A stretch of 64,000 nt of DNA from Pedobacter roseus (GTDB taxonomy: Bacteria > Bacteroidota > Bacteroidia > Sphingobacteriales > Sphingobacteriaceae). The stretch covers positions 4,588,001 to 4,652,000 of the forward strand of contig NZ_CP060723.1 of assembly GCF_014395225.1 (NCBI RefSeq), in the 5' to 3' direction. This document shows positions 8,426 through 18,522 of this stretch, piece after piece; the first letter of the stretch is position 1; the number at the start of each line of letters is the position of its first letter. The notes beneath the pieces were generated by a model. The model made no database searches. It saw only the letters and a list, made by a program, of their open reading frames with translations, and was not told the DNA's origin. The position numbers and the translations under genes are program-made.

Positions 8426-8464
8426 TTGCATAACAAAGCTAATGAATGTATTTTGTTAATGCAA
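8426..8464 (-). promoter_or_regulatory. MarR promoter overlapped by an inverted repeat
   Basis: On the minus strand TTG (8464-8462) and TAGCTTTG (8441-8434) are separated by 20 bases, a good match to the Bacteroidota -33 / -7 promoter (TTG, TAnnTTTG). The same stretch carries the arms TTGCATAACAAA (8426-8437) and TTTGTTAATGCAA (8452-8464), inverted copies differing by one extra base. An operator covering both promoter boxes would give autorepression. It also shows that translation must start at 8406. Confidence 0.55.
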
Positions 8465-8515
8465 TAGAGAAATTCAAAATAATTGTCAAAATTTTCTTGT
8501 TATAATTGTACACAA

Positions 8516-9493
8516 ATGAAAACACACATTATGTTAAAAGCGAAAACAATTCTCCTGTTTAGCCTATTTATTGCATGGGCTACCATTTGCAAAAGTCAGG
8601 TATCTTATTTTGGAGCTGCGCTTCTAAATAGTCAAAAGTTAGAAGTTTTTAAAAACACCACCACCTTATTTACTTTACAATATGCTGATTATGCCGAACT
8701 GGAAAAATTTGACCAGGCGATAAAAAAAACCTGGACCATTACTCCTTATAAAATCATTAAGCCCGAAGAACTTGCAAAGTATGATACCCTTGCAAATTAT
8801 TCATTTTTCTATTTTGACGGCTATGCCGAAAAACTGGATAGTACGACTGATGTAAACGTGGTTTATGCGCTGAAACTGGTTACACCATCAAAAAAACCGA
8901 AGACAAAGGAAGAAAGCGTACTGGCAACAGTGAATGTTTTTACCGACGCGAATACCAATCTATTTGTTGAATCGATGGATCAGCAAATTGGTTCTAAAAA
9001 GAATAAAAAGGCCACTCTTTTATCCCTTCTTTACAACAGGTCACATTTTCTCAACTGGTCGCCTGGATTTTTGACAGGTTATTTGAAACAGATTAATGAC
9101 GGCTTAATGGCCAGTGAAACCTGCAGCATAGATTATCAGTTTTACAATAAAATCCGCCTGCCGGAGCTGGCGAAGGAAACACTTTATATACCGGAATATA
9201 TTAAAGAGGTATTTTCATCGCAATTGGCCCTCTTGCCTAAATCGGGCATCGTTTTAGAACCTTATAATTATAAGCTCAAATTTGTATCGTATAAAGTGCT
9301 TGATAGTTTGATTTTGAACAAAAATACTCCTATCAAATACGTGGTTTATACACAACGCTCAGACGATAAAATCGTCAGCATTTATGACAGCAAAGACGAT
9401 AAAATTATTTACCAGCGCTTTTATCCGCAATCGCTGAATTTTGAAATGAATGATTTAAGCGAGATTAAAAAGGTAATCGTTTCGCTTAAATAA
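8516..9493 (+). CDS. Secreted protein of unknown function (paralogue A)
   Basis: 325 aa from the ATG at 8516; an ATG at 8531 (MLKAKTILLFSLFIAWATICKSQ) gives a cleaner signal peptide and is an equally good start. After the signal peptide the protein is soluble with no recognised domain. It shares many blocks with the next gene: FKNT.TLFTLQY.DY.ELEKF..AIK.TW..TP, IIKPEEL.KY, NWSPG.L.GYLKQ.N.G, and a C-terminal YVV(F/Y)T..S..K..(S/C)IY. It is therefore one of a tandem duplicate pair. Location is periplasm or cell exterior. Function unknown. Confidence 0.75.
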   Translation: MKTHIMLKAKTILLFSLFIAWATICKSQVSYFGAALLNSQKLEVFKNTTTLFTLQYADYAELEKFDQAIKKTWTITPYKIIKPEELAKYDTLANYSFFYFDGYAEKLDSTTDVNVVYALKLVTPSKKPKTKEESVLATVNVFTDANTNLFVESMDQQIGSKKNKKATLLSLLYNRSHFLNWSPGFLTGYLKQINDGLMASETCSIDYQFYNKIRLPELAKETLYIPEYIKEVFSSQLALLPKSGIVLEPYNYKLKFVSYKVLDSLILNKNTPIKYVVYTQRSDDKIVSIYDSKDDKIIYQRFYPQSLNFEMNDLSEIKKVIVSLK

Positions 9494-9575
9494 AATTAGA
9501 CTTTTGTTCATACGGGTAAAATAATTGCAAAAAGATCATTATAATTGAGGCTTAAACCAAACTTAAAACGCTCGT

Positions 9576-10541
9576 ATGATTACAACCAAAAAACTGCTTA
9601 TTACTGCAGTGTGCTTTTGCTATTCAATAATCCTGTCTGCCCAAGTTACTTTTAAGGGAAAGGGCGACATCAATGAAGAGGAGTTCAGTGCATTCAAAAA
9701 CACCATTACCCTATTTACACTTCAGTACAAAGATTATACAGAACTCGAAAAATTTAACGAAGCCATTAAAACAACCTGGACGGCAACACCTTTTTTAATT
9801 ATTAAACCTGAAGAACTGGGAAAGTACACCGGGAAACCCGGTTATTCTCTGTTTACTTTTAATGGATATTTGCAAAGCTCAGGAAATACAACGGTGATCA
9901 GATTTTTTTACTCCTTAACCATGCCTTATTTTAAAAAGAATGGCAAACAGGGGGATGATATTACCTTAGGAGAAATTACGGTATATCCAGATAATAAAAC
10001 TCTTTTTACGGCCATTGGAAATCCATTTAGTTTTAAGGGTGCAAAAAAAAGGGAAGAAGAAATGATATCCTTTCTATATAATAGTGCGCTTCTTTATAAT
10101 TGGTCGCCGGGCATGCTAAAAGGATATTTGAAACAATTGAATGAAGGCATTCTTTCCAGAAAAGAAAGGAAAATGTTTTTTGAAATGGATGATAAAGTTA
10201 AACTTGCCTCTTTAGCAAAAGACACACTATATGTACCTGATTATGTTAAAATTAAATTTAACATGTTCTCCATGTCTGAGAAAGTTGATGAAGGCAAGGA
10301 TGAAGATCTTTCGGAAGCTTATAATTATCCAATAAAGTTTGTACCGGTTAAAACTTTAAACGAACTGATTTTAAAGAAAGGGTCAAATATTAACTACCTA
10401 GTGTTTACTAAAAGCAGTTCTGATAAATTTATTTGTATATACAACAGCTACAGTAATGACCTGCTATATCAGAATTACACCCCTATTTCATACAATTTTA
10501 AAAATGGTGATTTAAGCAAAATCAAAAGATTAATAAGATAA
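9576..10541 (+). CDS. Secreted protein of unknown function (paralogue B)
   Basis: 321 aa. The signal peptide MITTKKLLITAVCFCYSIILSAQ is followed by a soluble domain clearly homologous, over its whole length, to the preceding gene. Conserved blocks include ITLFTLQYKDYTELEKFNEA, LYNWSPGMLKGYLKQLNEG and a lysine/aspartate-rich C-terminus. The 82-bp gap and shared direction suggest co-transcription, ended by the hairpin at 10562. No known family was recognised. Confidence 0.75.
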   Translation: MITTKKLLITAVCFCYSIILSAQVTFKGKGDINEEEFSAFKNTITLFTLQYKDYTELEKFNEAIKTTWTATPFLIIKPEELGKYTGKPGYSLFTFNGYLQSSGNTTVIRFFYSLTMPYFKKNGKQGDDITLGEITVYPDNKTLFTAIGNPFSFKGAKKREEEMISFLYNSALLYNWSPGMLKGYLKQLNEGILSRKERKMFFEMDDKVKLASLAKDTLYVPDYVKIKFNMFSMSEKVDEGKDEDLSEAYNYPIKFVPVKTLNELILKKGSNINYLVFTKSSSDKFICIYNSYSNDLLYQNYTPISYNFKNGDLSKIKRLIR

Positions 10542-10561
10542 ATATTCTGATAAAAAACAAA

Positions 10562-10590
10562 AAGTCCCGATTTTCATCGGGACTTTTTTA
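10562..10590. terminator. Bidirectional terminator
   Basis: Arms AAGTCCCGAT and ATCGGGACTT enclose a TTTC loop, followed by a T run on the plus strand and an A run on the left side. It can serve both the plus-strand paralogue pair and the convergent OmpA gene. Confidence 0.8.
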
Positions 10591-10607
10591 TGTGGCATTA
10601 AACCAGA

Positions 10608-11930
10608 CTAGTAAAGTGTAAACTCTACACGACGGTTTTGTTGACGACCAGCTGCTGTTTTATTGGTAGCAATTGGTTGACCCATACCGTAACCTGTAGC
10701 CTCGATACGTGATGCATTAGCACCTTGAGAAACTAAATAAGCTTTAACAGATTCTGCTCTTTCTTTAGATAAACGTAAGTTTAGTTCTTTTGAACCAGTG
10801 TTATCAGTGTGACCAGCTAATTTTAAGCTGAAGTTTTTCTGAACTAACAATGCAGCAACCCTGTTTAATGAAGCATAAGATTTAGAACGGATAGTTGCTT
10901 TACCTAAATCGAACTCTAAGTTTTTAATTGCTTCGTTAACTACCTTACGGTCTTCTTCAGTAACAATTACTTTTTCTACAACTTTTTCTGGAGTTTTTAA
11001 TGGACAACCTGAACCATCTACTACAGTACCTGCAGGTGTATCAGGACATTTATCCAATTTATCTGCAACGCCATCACCATCTGTATCTTTTAAGATATCA
11101 TTTAATTCAGCACGTAATTTTGCATTATCAGCTTTTTGTGCATTTAAGTCAGATTTTAAACCTTCTGCAGTTTGTTTTGCTTTTAATGCTTCATCATAAG
11201 TTAAAGCTACCGGATTGTGGAAAGCCAATTGTTTTCCGCTACCTAATGCAAACTCTAAACCAGCATAAGCATAGTTGTATTTGTCATTACCGCCTCTGTA
11301 GTAACCATCTAAGTTATCACCATCAAGGAATGTGATTGTCCAACCTAAATCGAAGTTAACTGCATCAGAGATTTTAAATTTAGCACCTAAACCTACAGGG
11401 ATAATCAATTCGTTGATGTTTTCATCACCTGCATAAAGTCTAGAACCAGCTGCTGTTGTAATAGTAGGTTTGTAACCTGCAATACCCGCACCAGCAGAAG
11501 CATAAAGTTGTAAAGCATTCTCTTTTTTAAACATATCGATATTGAACATGTTTACTACAGCATTTAAACTTCCTGAATAAGATAATTCAGTATCGAAAGC
11601 TCTTACCGGAGAATTGTTTACTACACCACTTTCGTAAGCTTCGGTGTTATCGCCTTTTAATTTACCGCGAACTCCGTCTAAACGTAACGAGAAATAAGGT
11701 GTAAATTGTTTTTTGATGTAAAGGCCATAACCTAAGCTCGATTTGTTATTGCTAAAATCGTTTTTACCACCCAATGGTGAAAGAGGGGTTAAAACACCTG
11801 CGTTTACTCCAATCGACCACGTTTTGAACGAGGTAGATGAAGTTGCCGGGCTTTCCTGAGCGGAAGCAACCGAACCGATTAATAAACCAGCGAGTGCTAC
11901 TGGTAAGGTTTTAAATAATTGTAGTTTCAT
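10608..11930 (-). CDS. OmpA-family outer membrane protein with thrombospondin type 3 repeat
   Basis: 440 aa from ATG 11930 (MKLQLFKTLPVALAGLLIGSVASAQ, a good signal peptide); the longer open frame is excluded because it begins upstream of the promoter. Domains: an N-terminal beta-barrel-like region (~30-250), a short coiled segment (EALKAKQTAEGLKSDLNAQ), a calcium-binding type 3 repeat (DTDGDGVADKLDKCPDTPAG), then a peptidoglycan-binding OmpA domain with GHTDNTGSKELNLRLSKERA and RQQNRRVEF. It anchors the outer membrane to the cell wall and is probably abundant. It stands alone between terminator and promoter. Confidence 0.9.
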   Translation of the reverse strand: MKLQLFKTLPVALAGLLIGSVASAQESPATSSTSFKTWSIGVNAGVLTPLSPLGGKNDFSNNKSSLGYGLYIKKQFTPYFSLRLDGVRGKLKGDNTEAYESGVVNNSPVRAFDTELSYSGSLNAVVNMFNIDMFKKENALQLYASAGAGIAGYKPTITTAAGSRLYAGDENINELIIPVGLGAKFKISDAVNFDLGWTITFLDGDNLDGYYRGGNDKYNYAYAGLEFALGSGKQLAFHNPVALTYDEALKAKQTAEGLKSDLNAQKADNAKLRAELNDILKDTDGDGVADKLDKCPDTPAGTVVDGSGCPLKTPEKVVEKVIVTEEDRKVVNEAIKNLEFDLGKATIRSKSYASLNRVAALLVQKNFSLKLAGHTDNTGSKELNLRLSKERAESVKAYLVSQGANASRIEATGYGMGQPIATNKTAAGRQQNRRVEFTLY

Positions 11931-11982
11931 AATTTTATGTATAACGTTGAATAGCGTTTCACAACCTTTACAATAGCCATAC

Positions 11983-12014
11983 CAAAAATACCAGCTGTTT
12001 AAAATAATTATCAA
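11983..12014 (-). promoter_or_regulatory. Promoter of the OmpA-family gene
   Basis: On the minus strand TTG (12014-12012) and an exact TAnnTTTG box, TATTTTTG (11990-11983), are 21 bases apart. This predicts a short leader of about 45-50 bases before the ATG at 11930. Confidence 0.55.
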
Positions 12015-12379
12015 CTTATTAACACTAATGGCTGCAGCAAACATAATTACCTCTGCAGTTCATCCCTACCCAATAAACCTTTGATATAGCTTAAAACAGT
12101 ATAATTGCACAAATTCGCTTTTTTAACCTGCTTTTAGCAACCATTTTCTTTTTACCGGATTGATGAGCGGTCTGCTTCATCGTATTTACGTAAAATTTAT
12201 CCTGATTGAATAGCAATTAAATTGCAAGCCCAAGTATGATTACATTTACACACACAAAACTAATGAGTATTAAGGCTTTAGCTTCATCAGTATAATAAGG
12301 ATCACTATTAGAAATTTACCAAAAATGTTATGTAGATTTTTTTGAGGAATAACTTCTACACTTTACAAGTAATAACTGC
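12015..12379. other. Intergenic, nothing further recognised
   Basis: This AT-rich stretch lies between the OmpA promoter and the stop of the GAF-type gene. No convincing small open frame, terminator or repeat was found. A 13-bp palindrome GCAATTAAATTGC occurs near 12212, without clear meaning. Confidence 0.4.
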
Positions 12380-14715
12380 TTATAAAATCGCCAAACGCAA
12401 GGCTTTTAAGCCACTCAATCCTTGCAGGTCTTCTAAATCAAGATCTTCTGTTTCGGCGCCCAAAGCACCTGTTTCTTGCAGGTATTTTACAAATGGCAGG
12501 TAATCGTCAATATCTCTCTTATTAAAATAGATTAATGCCAGTTTATCGGGTTGTGTAAGCCGTTCCTGTGAATTTCGGATCAATACTTTATCGATCCTTT
12601 TTTTGATCATCTGGTACCTGATGTTATACGCTCCTTCTACATCAAACTTTCTTTCGTCAATCCTAAAATTAATATCTATAGGATGATTATGGATAAAAAT
12701 TAATTGGGTTGTAGTGAGTTTAACGGGCATATCAGGCTGAAGTTGCCGTACCAATCTGGCAATGGTAACCATTGATGAAAGTTGCCACAAACGCAGGTTC
12801 TTTAAATGGAAATGATTAAAAACCTTATCAGGAGCAATGGACTGACCGATATAGATGTCGTACTCAACACCATCTGTCCTGAACTTTTCGAAATAACAGG
12901 GATAGGACTCTTGTAGTTTTTCACGTTCAGTTTCAAAATAAGCATTAATATCCCGGTTTATCAGCTGCATGGATGTTTCTAAAGCCTGCCGGTGTTTATA
13001 AACCTGGCCATCGTGTGCAGAAATAAGTTCAAGATATTTACCGATTACCTTTTGGGTATGGGGATGCGATTGGGAAATGAGCTGCAGATAATCGCTGGTT
13101 TCTTCTTTAAGAAAAATATTGAGGCTGTTCTCTTCGGTGGTATTCAACTCATTGCCATGTAAAAGATTATTCCATTTTTTACAGTTGAATATCATTTCTA
13201 CCAGCAAAGCATCCGTATAGGTTTTGCTAAGCTGATCCAGTGTTTCGCTGAGCAAGTTTAGGTGCAGGCCCAGATCGGCTTTACTGGCGGCATTCCGTTC
13301 GGTGGTTGAATTTCGAATATCTATGGCACCATAAAAAGGATAAACATCATTAAAACTGATATCATCTGTACGGAGGGGCAGGTTCTTCTTCTTATCGTAA
13401 AGATAATGCCAGGCAGCTTCATTAAATTTCCATTGAACGGCTGGCTGGATAGAAGTATATTTTTCTTTGATGATATTTTCAATCTCAAAGTTAAATTCAT
13501 CAATGTAAACCTGGAGTAGCTGGGCAATTGGCGATAGTACGGGATCCAATAAGGTGATTTTCCTTTCGTTGAAAGTTTCACCAAGCCAGGTATGCATGCC
13601 CAACACCCCAACCAATATATGGTTATGAAATACCGGAATAAGCGCCATCGATTTTACATTCAGTTCCCTAAACCTATCCAGCCACGGGAACATCTCTTTG
13701 CTTTCTGCCCAGATATCGGGCGAATAAAAAGAATTGGGGTTTGCAGCATAACCCTCGGCAATCTGCCTAAAAGCTTCAGGACTTAGGGTTTCTTCGCCCC
13801 ATACCGAAAAAAGCAGTCCGCTGCCACCTTTTACATAGCCATAAACCATTTTATTATTCACCCTAACAAAAGGAAAAAGATCAAACTGGATGTTGGCGTT
13901 TTGAACCAATACTTTAAGCGATTGAATTACCTCTTCATAAGCAGCACCTTCGCTGCCGGGCACACGGCTTAACCTTACATTTTTAATATTTTCGACCGCA
14001 TGTTTCGCCGTAACATCAGTAATGGTTAATACTGAAATGCCGCGGAGTTCGAAAAGATCTAATGGTAATAGCTCTTGCAATTTATCTAAGCCAGATTCAT
14101 CAGCTAAGTATTGTTGCAATTCGCGGTAACTAAGTTCTGGTAAGCTCCTTTTAGCCTTCACTTCGATGAAACTGGCATTTACACCAATGTGGAAATAAGC
14201 TGGCAAACCGGTATCGGCATTGAGTGCTGAATGATATTTTTCTTTTACCGGCGAGTGAAAATCATATAATTTATCAAGGATGAAGGAATAAATAAAATGC
14301 AGGCGATCGTGCTGATGTTGCTCAAGTGTTTTTGATCCGGCGAAGCTGTGCTGATCTTTCTCTTCATGTTCAAGCAACTCATACATCAGTTCCGTACCAT
14401 AAAAAGTGAGGGGCTGCATAGGTGCACAAAGTCCCCAGGCTTGATGATCTTCGTTTAGAAGTGGTGGTGAAAGACAGGCGTAAATGTACTCCAGCAATAA
14501 TTCGTGCTGGTAAATGTCATCGAAAGCAATAACCTGATCGGTTATGGCCTGCTTGTTAAATTCATTTAACGCATGGTTATAGAGCGTAGATTTTACCGTT
14601 TTTTCTTCTTTGACTTTTTCCTTCAGGTATTTAACGAAAGGGCCGAAAGAGATGGCCGAATCTACCCCGGCAAACTGGGATAATTCTGTGCAATATTAAA
14701 TATGCGCTTCTTCAT
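12380..14715 (-). CDS. GAF-domain-like protein, frameshifted near its start
   Basis: A ~778-aa protein if one frameshift is bridged. An ATG at 14715 opens MKKRIFNIAQNYPSLPG and then meets TAG. One frame over, reading continues without a break for more than 720 codons (GVDSAISFGPFVKYLKEKV and so on). The switch falls in the C run 14665-14668 (GGGG on the coding strand); one extra G would restore a single frame. The main frame has no ATG until 14419 and no GTG, so its N-terminal ~90 residues need this bridge. A GAF-like segment is around ~335-400 (KSMALIPVFHNHILVGVLGMHTW). The rest is not assigned. Could be a sequencing error, a recent mutation or programmed shifting. Confidence 0.65.
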
Positions 14716-14801
14716 CTCTTTAAATTTTAGATTAGACAAGCTGTTAACTGATTTGTAACAGATTGACTAAAGCTAAGATAAAAAATTGAAGTGATAATCT
14801 G

Positions 14802-16523
14802 CTACCAGCCAATGGCCTTATCATCGCCACGTGGATCGGCACCGCCCTGATAGTTGCCCCATTTGGTTTTTAAGATGGCATCAACCCTTCCAATTGCACC
14901 ACGGGGAACGATCTTATAACCTTTTGCCTTTAATTTTTCTGTCGATAAGCTGTCAATTGCATCCTTTTCTACATATACCTCATCTGGCAACCATTGATGA
15001 TGGAATTTCTTTGCGGCTACAGCTTCTTGCATCGACATGTCGAAATCGATTACATTTATAATGGTCTGAAATACAGAAGTGATAATGGTTGAGCCACCGG
15101 GCGTACCCACCACCATAAATAATTTTCCATCTTTCTCTACAATACTGGGTGTCATAGAGCTCAACATTCTTTTATTTGGAGCAATGGCATTGGCTTCGCC
15201 ACCCACTAAACCGTACATATTTGGAGCGCCCGGTTTAACAGAAAAATCGTCCATTTCATTATTTAGCAGAAAGCCAGCACCTTTTACGGCTACCAACGAT
15301 CCATAAGAGCCGTTTAATGTTGTAGTGATTGAAACAGCATTACCATCACGGTCTACAATAGAAAAATGTGTGGTTTCTTCGTGCTCTGTACCTTTTATCT
15401 CTCCCGCTAGAACCGAACTGCTTGGAGTTGCGGCCGCCCAGTTAAAATTGGCCATGCGGTTTTGATTATAATCAGGACTTAATAACTGTTGTTGTGGTAC
15501 TGCATAAAAATCAGGGTCGCCCAAATGTGTGGCACGATCGGCATACACCCTTCTCTCGGCTTCTACAATAACCTGAACAGTAGAATCGGCATTATGTCCC
15601 CACTTTTTAAGAGGAAATTTTTCTACACTTTGCAACAGTTGTACCAAAGCAATACCACCGCTTGATGTTGGCGGCATGGTAATAATTTTATAACCCCTGT
15701 AATTACCTGTAATGGGTTTACGCCAGGCGGAGTGATAATTTTTTAAATCTTCCTTAGTGATCAATCCCTTGCCGCGCTGCATCTCTGCCACAACCGAATC
15801 GGCTACTGCACCTTCATAAAAACCTGCCCTGCCTTTCTTCTGGATCAGTTTTAAAGTATTGGTCAGCTCTTTTTGAACGAGCAAATCATTTTCCTGCCAG
15901 GTACTTTCTAAATTAACAAAAGCAGTTCCGTCAGGGTTAAATTCCATAAATTTACGGTGCAAACTGTTCAACTCCCCGGCTTGTCGTTTAGTGATTTTGA
16001 AACCGTTCTGGGCAAGGTCTATCGCCGGTTGCAATACTTGTGCCCAGGAAAGTTTTCCATATTTTTTGTGTGCCTCTACCATGCCATCAACTGATCCGGG
16101 AACACCAGAAGCTAAATAACCATACAAACTTTTATCTACAATCGGGTTTCCAGCGCTATCGAGGTACATATCCCTGCTTGCAGATGCGGCTGCTTTTTCA
16201 CGAAAATCCAACGCGTTTATTTCGCCATTTGCACCACGGTAAACCATAAAACCACCGCCGCCGATATTCCCTGCATTGGGATAAACTACAGCCAGCGCAA
16301 ACTGAACTGCAACGGCAGCATCAACAGCATTACCTCCCTTTTTTAAAATATCTATCCCAACCTGCGAAGCTTCCGGATGGGCTGAAACCACCATCCCGTT
16401 TTTATATTCGCCACTATTATTTTTACCTAGCTGACCAGTTACGCAACCAGCAAGCAAAACCACCAAAGTTAAGGAAGCGAAAGAATTTTTAATTTTAATG
16501 AGGGGCTTTATAGTTTTCTGCAT
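14802..16523 (-). CDS. ggt: Gamma-glutamyltranspeptidase (lipoprotein)
   Basis: 573 aa. It hydrolyses or transfers the gamma-glutamyl group of glutathione and related peptides. The precursor self-cleaves at the threonine of EETTHFSIVDRDGNAVSIT (T384), which becomes the nucleophile of the small subunit. Other hallmarks are GGNAVDAAVAVQFALAVVYP and NIGGGGFMVYR in the large subunit, then LNNEMDDFS, PNKRMLSSMTPSIV and GTPGGSTIITSV. The signal peptide ends in LLAGC (C27), so it is probably lipid-anchored facing the periplasm. The start overlaps the end of the upstream acyl-CoA synthetase by 29 bp, indicating co-transcription. Confidence 0.95.
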   Translation of the reverse strand: MQKTIKPLIKIKNSFASLTLVVLLAGCVTGQLGKNNSGEYKNGMVVSAHPEASQVGIDILKKGGNAVDAAVAVQFALAVVYPNAGNIGGGGFMVYRGANGEINALDFREKAAASASRDMYLDSAGNPIVDKSLYGYLASGVPGSVDGMVEAHKKYGKLSWAQVLQPAIDLAQNGFKITKRQAGELNSLHRKFMEFNPDGTAFVNLESTWQENDLLVQKELTNTLKLIQKKGRAGFYEGAVADSVVAEMQRGKGLITKEDLKNYHSAWRKPITGNYRGYKIITMPPTSSGGIALVQLLQSVEKFPLKKWGHNADSTVQVIVEAERRVYADRATHLGDPDFYAVPQQQLLSPDYNQNRMANFNWAAATPSSSVLAGEIKGTEHEETTHFSIVDRDGNAVSITTTLNGSYGSLVAVKGAGFLLNNEMDDFSVKPGAPNMYGLVGGEANAIAPNKRMLSSMTPSIVEKDGKLFMVVGTPGGSTIITSVFQTIINVIDFDMSMQEAVAAKKFHHQWLPDEVYVEKDAIDSLSTEKLKAKGYKIVPRGAIGRVDAILKTKWGNYQGGADPRGDDKAIGW

Positions 16524-18270
16524 CCTTGTATATTTTTTCGATCACCTCATTGTTTTTTTCAGTAATCACTTTTCTTTTTAAGCTTAATTTGGGGGTAAGT
16601 TCTCCACCATCTATGCTCCATTCTTTTGGCAATAAGGCAAATCTTTTTACCTGTTCCCATTTACCAAAACCCACATTTGAAGCTTCAATCACTTCATTAT
16701 ATTTGGCAAGCACCTGCTCGTTTTTGATCATTTCTTCGTTTGTGGTAAAAGTAATTCCTTTTCTGCCCGCCCAGGTTTTTAAGGTTTCAAAATTTGGAAC
16801 GATTAAGGCCGACGGGAATTTTCTATTTTCGCCCAATACCATAATCTGTTCGATAAAAATCGATTCTTTATATTTATTCTCCAGCATTTGTGGTGCTACG
16901 TATTTACCACCTGCTGTTTTAAACATTTCCTTTTTACGGTCGGTAATTTTTAAGAAACGGCCATCAACCAGCTCGCCGATATCCCCGGTATGGAACCAAC
17001 CGTCTTTATCTACAGCTTCATCGGTTAAATCAGGACGGTTATAATAACCTTTCATCACCTGGTGACCTCGGGTTAATACTTCACCATCTTGCGCAATTTT
17101 AACTTCCACACCTTTAATTACCTCGCCTACGGTTCCGAACATGGTTCCACCGAAATGGTTAACGGTAATTACAGGCGAGGTTTCGGTTAAGCCATAACCT
17201 TCGAAAACCGGCATACCTGCTGCCCAGAAAATTCTGGCCAAACGTGGGTTTAATGCTGCTCCGCCCGATACGATCACTACAATCTCACCACCAAGTGCTT
17301 CCTGCCATTTTTTAAAAACCAGTTTACGGGCAATACCAAGTTTAAAATTATACCAGCCACCCGCATTAATGGTATATTTTTCGGCCAAGGCCACCGACCA
17401 AAAGAAAATTCCTTTTTTAACGCCCGTTAATGCCTTGCCTTTTTCCATAATCTTATCGTATACTTTTTCGAGCAGACGTGGAACGGTAGAGAATGCATTT
17501 GGCTTTACATGCTGAATATCGGCCACGATGGTATCCATACTTTCGGCATAATAAATAGCGGTGTAATTAAATAAGTACAGATAAATGATCATCCGTTCGA
17601 AAATGTGCGAGAGCGGCAAAAAGCTGAGGCCTTTTTTAACACCTTCGGGCATTACCACAGACGAGTTTACAAAGTTTGCCACCAGGTTATTGTGCGTTAG
17701 CATTACCCCTTTTGGAGTACCTGTAGTTCCGGAAGTATAGATTAAAGTTAAAATATCTTCGGGAGCCACTTTAGCGCGGTATTCATCCAGATTGATATCA
17801 CTGTTGGCTTTACCCAGTTCGATTAATGTAGTCCAGTTTTCGGCTTCGGGAATTTCATTAAAACTATAAATTTTGATATTGGGGTTTATGGCATCAGCAC
17901 AGGGTTTAATTTTTTTATACAATTCTTCATCAGCGACGAAAATGATCGAAATCTCTGCATCCTTTAATATAAATTCAATGTCGTGTTCGGCAAGTGTTGG
18001 GTACAGCGGAATCTGATAGGCACCAATCTGGTTGGCTGCAAAATCTGCAATATTCCATTCGGGTCTGTTGTGCGACATTACCGCTACTCTACCACCTTTG
18101 GTAATGCCCTGCTTAATCAATCCACGGCTTAGTTGATCTACAGCATCACAAAAATCGACTGTACTATAATTTATCCATTTTCCGCTAACTTTTCCGCTGA
18201 TGAACTCTTGCTTTGGATTTTCGAGGCTGTATTTCAAAAGATCAAAAACCCGTTTAATTTCTGCCGCCAT
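16495..18270 (-). CDS. fadD: Long-chain fatty acid-CoA ligase (AMP-forming)
   Basis: 591 aa. It activates fatty acids to acyl-CoA through an acyl-adenylate, supplying substrate for the beta-oxidation genes elsewhere in the window. The AMP-binding motif YTSGTTGTPKG is at 178-188. Further signatures are EGYGLTETSPVITVN, GWFHTGDIGELVDGRFLKITDRKKEMFKTAGGKYVAPQ and the C-terminal LSLKRKVI. There is no signal peptide, so a cytoplasmic or membrane-peripheral location is expected. It is the first gene of a two-gene unit with ggt. Confidence 0.93.
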   Translation of the reverse strand: MAAEIKRVFDLLKYSLENPKQEFISGKVSGKWINYSTVDFCDAVDQLSRGLIKQGITKGGRVAVMSHNRPEWNIADFAANQIGAYQIPLYPTLAEHDIEFILKDAEISIIFVADEELYKKIKPCADAINPNIKIYSFNEIPEAENWTTLIELGKANSDINLDEYRAKVAPEDILTLIYTSGTTGTPKGVMLTHNNLVANFVNSSVVMPEGVKKGLSFLPLSHIFERMIIYLYLFNYTAIYYAESMDTIVADIQHVKPNAFSTVPRLLEKVYDKIMEKGKALTGVKKGIFFWSVALAEKYTINAGGWYNFKLGIARKLVFKKWQEALGGEIVVIVSGGAALNPRLARIFWAAGMPVFEGYGLTETSPVITVNHFGGTMFGTVGEVIKGVEVKIAQDGEVLTRGHQVMKGYYNRPDLTDEAVDKDGWFHTGDIGELVDGRFLKITDRKKEMFKTAGGKYVAPQMLENKYKESIFIEQIMVLGENRKFPSALIVPNFETLKTWAGRKGITFTTNEEMIKNEQVLAKYNEVIEASNVGFGKWEQVKRFALLPKEWSIDGGELTPKLSLKRKVITEKNNEVIEKIYKDAENYKAPH

Positions 18271-18522
18271 ATAAATCGTATAATATTTGGTTAAGTTAAA
18301 AATTCAATCTCAAAGATTGATGTCTATGTCTGTTTTTAATAAAAATAATACCTCCCCATTAAGAAACCGGTGCATTATGCCTATCAAAAAATATTTAAAT
18401 AAACTTAGCAATTACAAAATTACTATGCAAGCATTGTTTTTTATGATTTTAGATTTTGACCAAAAAAACATAAACGGCACTAAAGTTGTTAGGCTGGTAA
18501 TTATTTAAAAAACACTTAAATT

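Noticed and set aside
11931..12044. N-terminal extension of the OmpA-family protein
   Set aside because: The added 38 residues overlap the promoter (TATTTTTG at 11990-11983), and a standard signal peptide starts at the ATG 11930.
18287..18508. 73-codon plus-strand open frame before the barrel gene
   Set aside because: No family or signal-peptide character; it would cover the promoter region of the 18523 gene and has AT-rich low-complexity composition.
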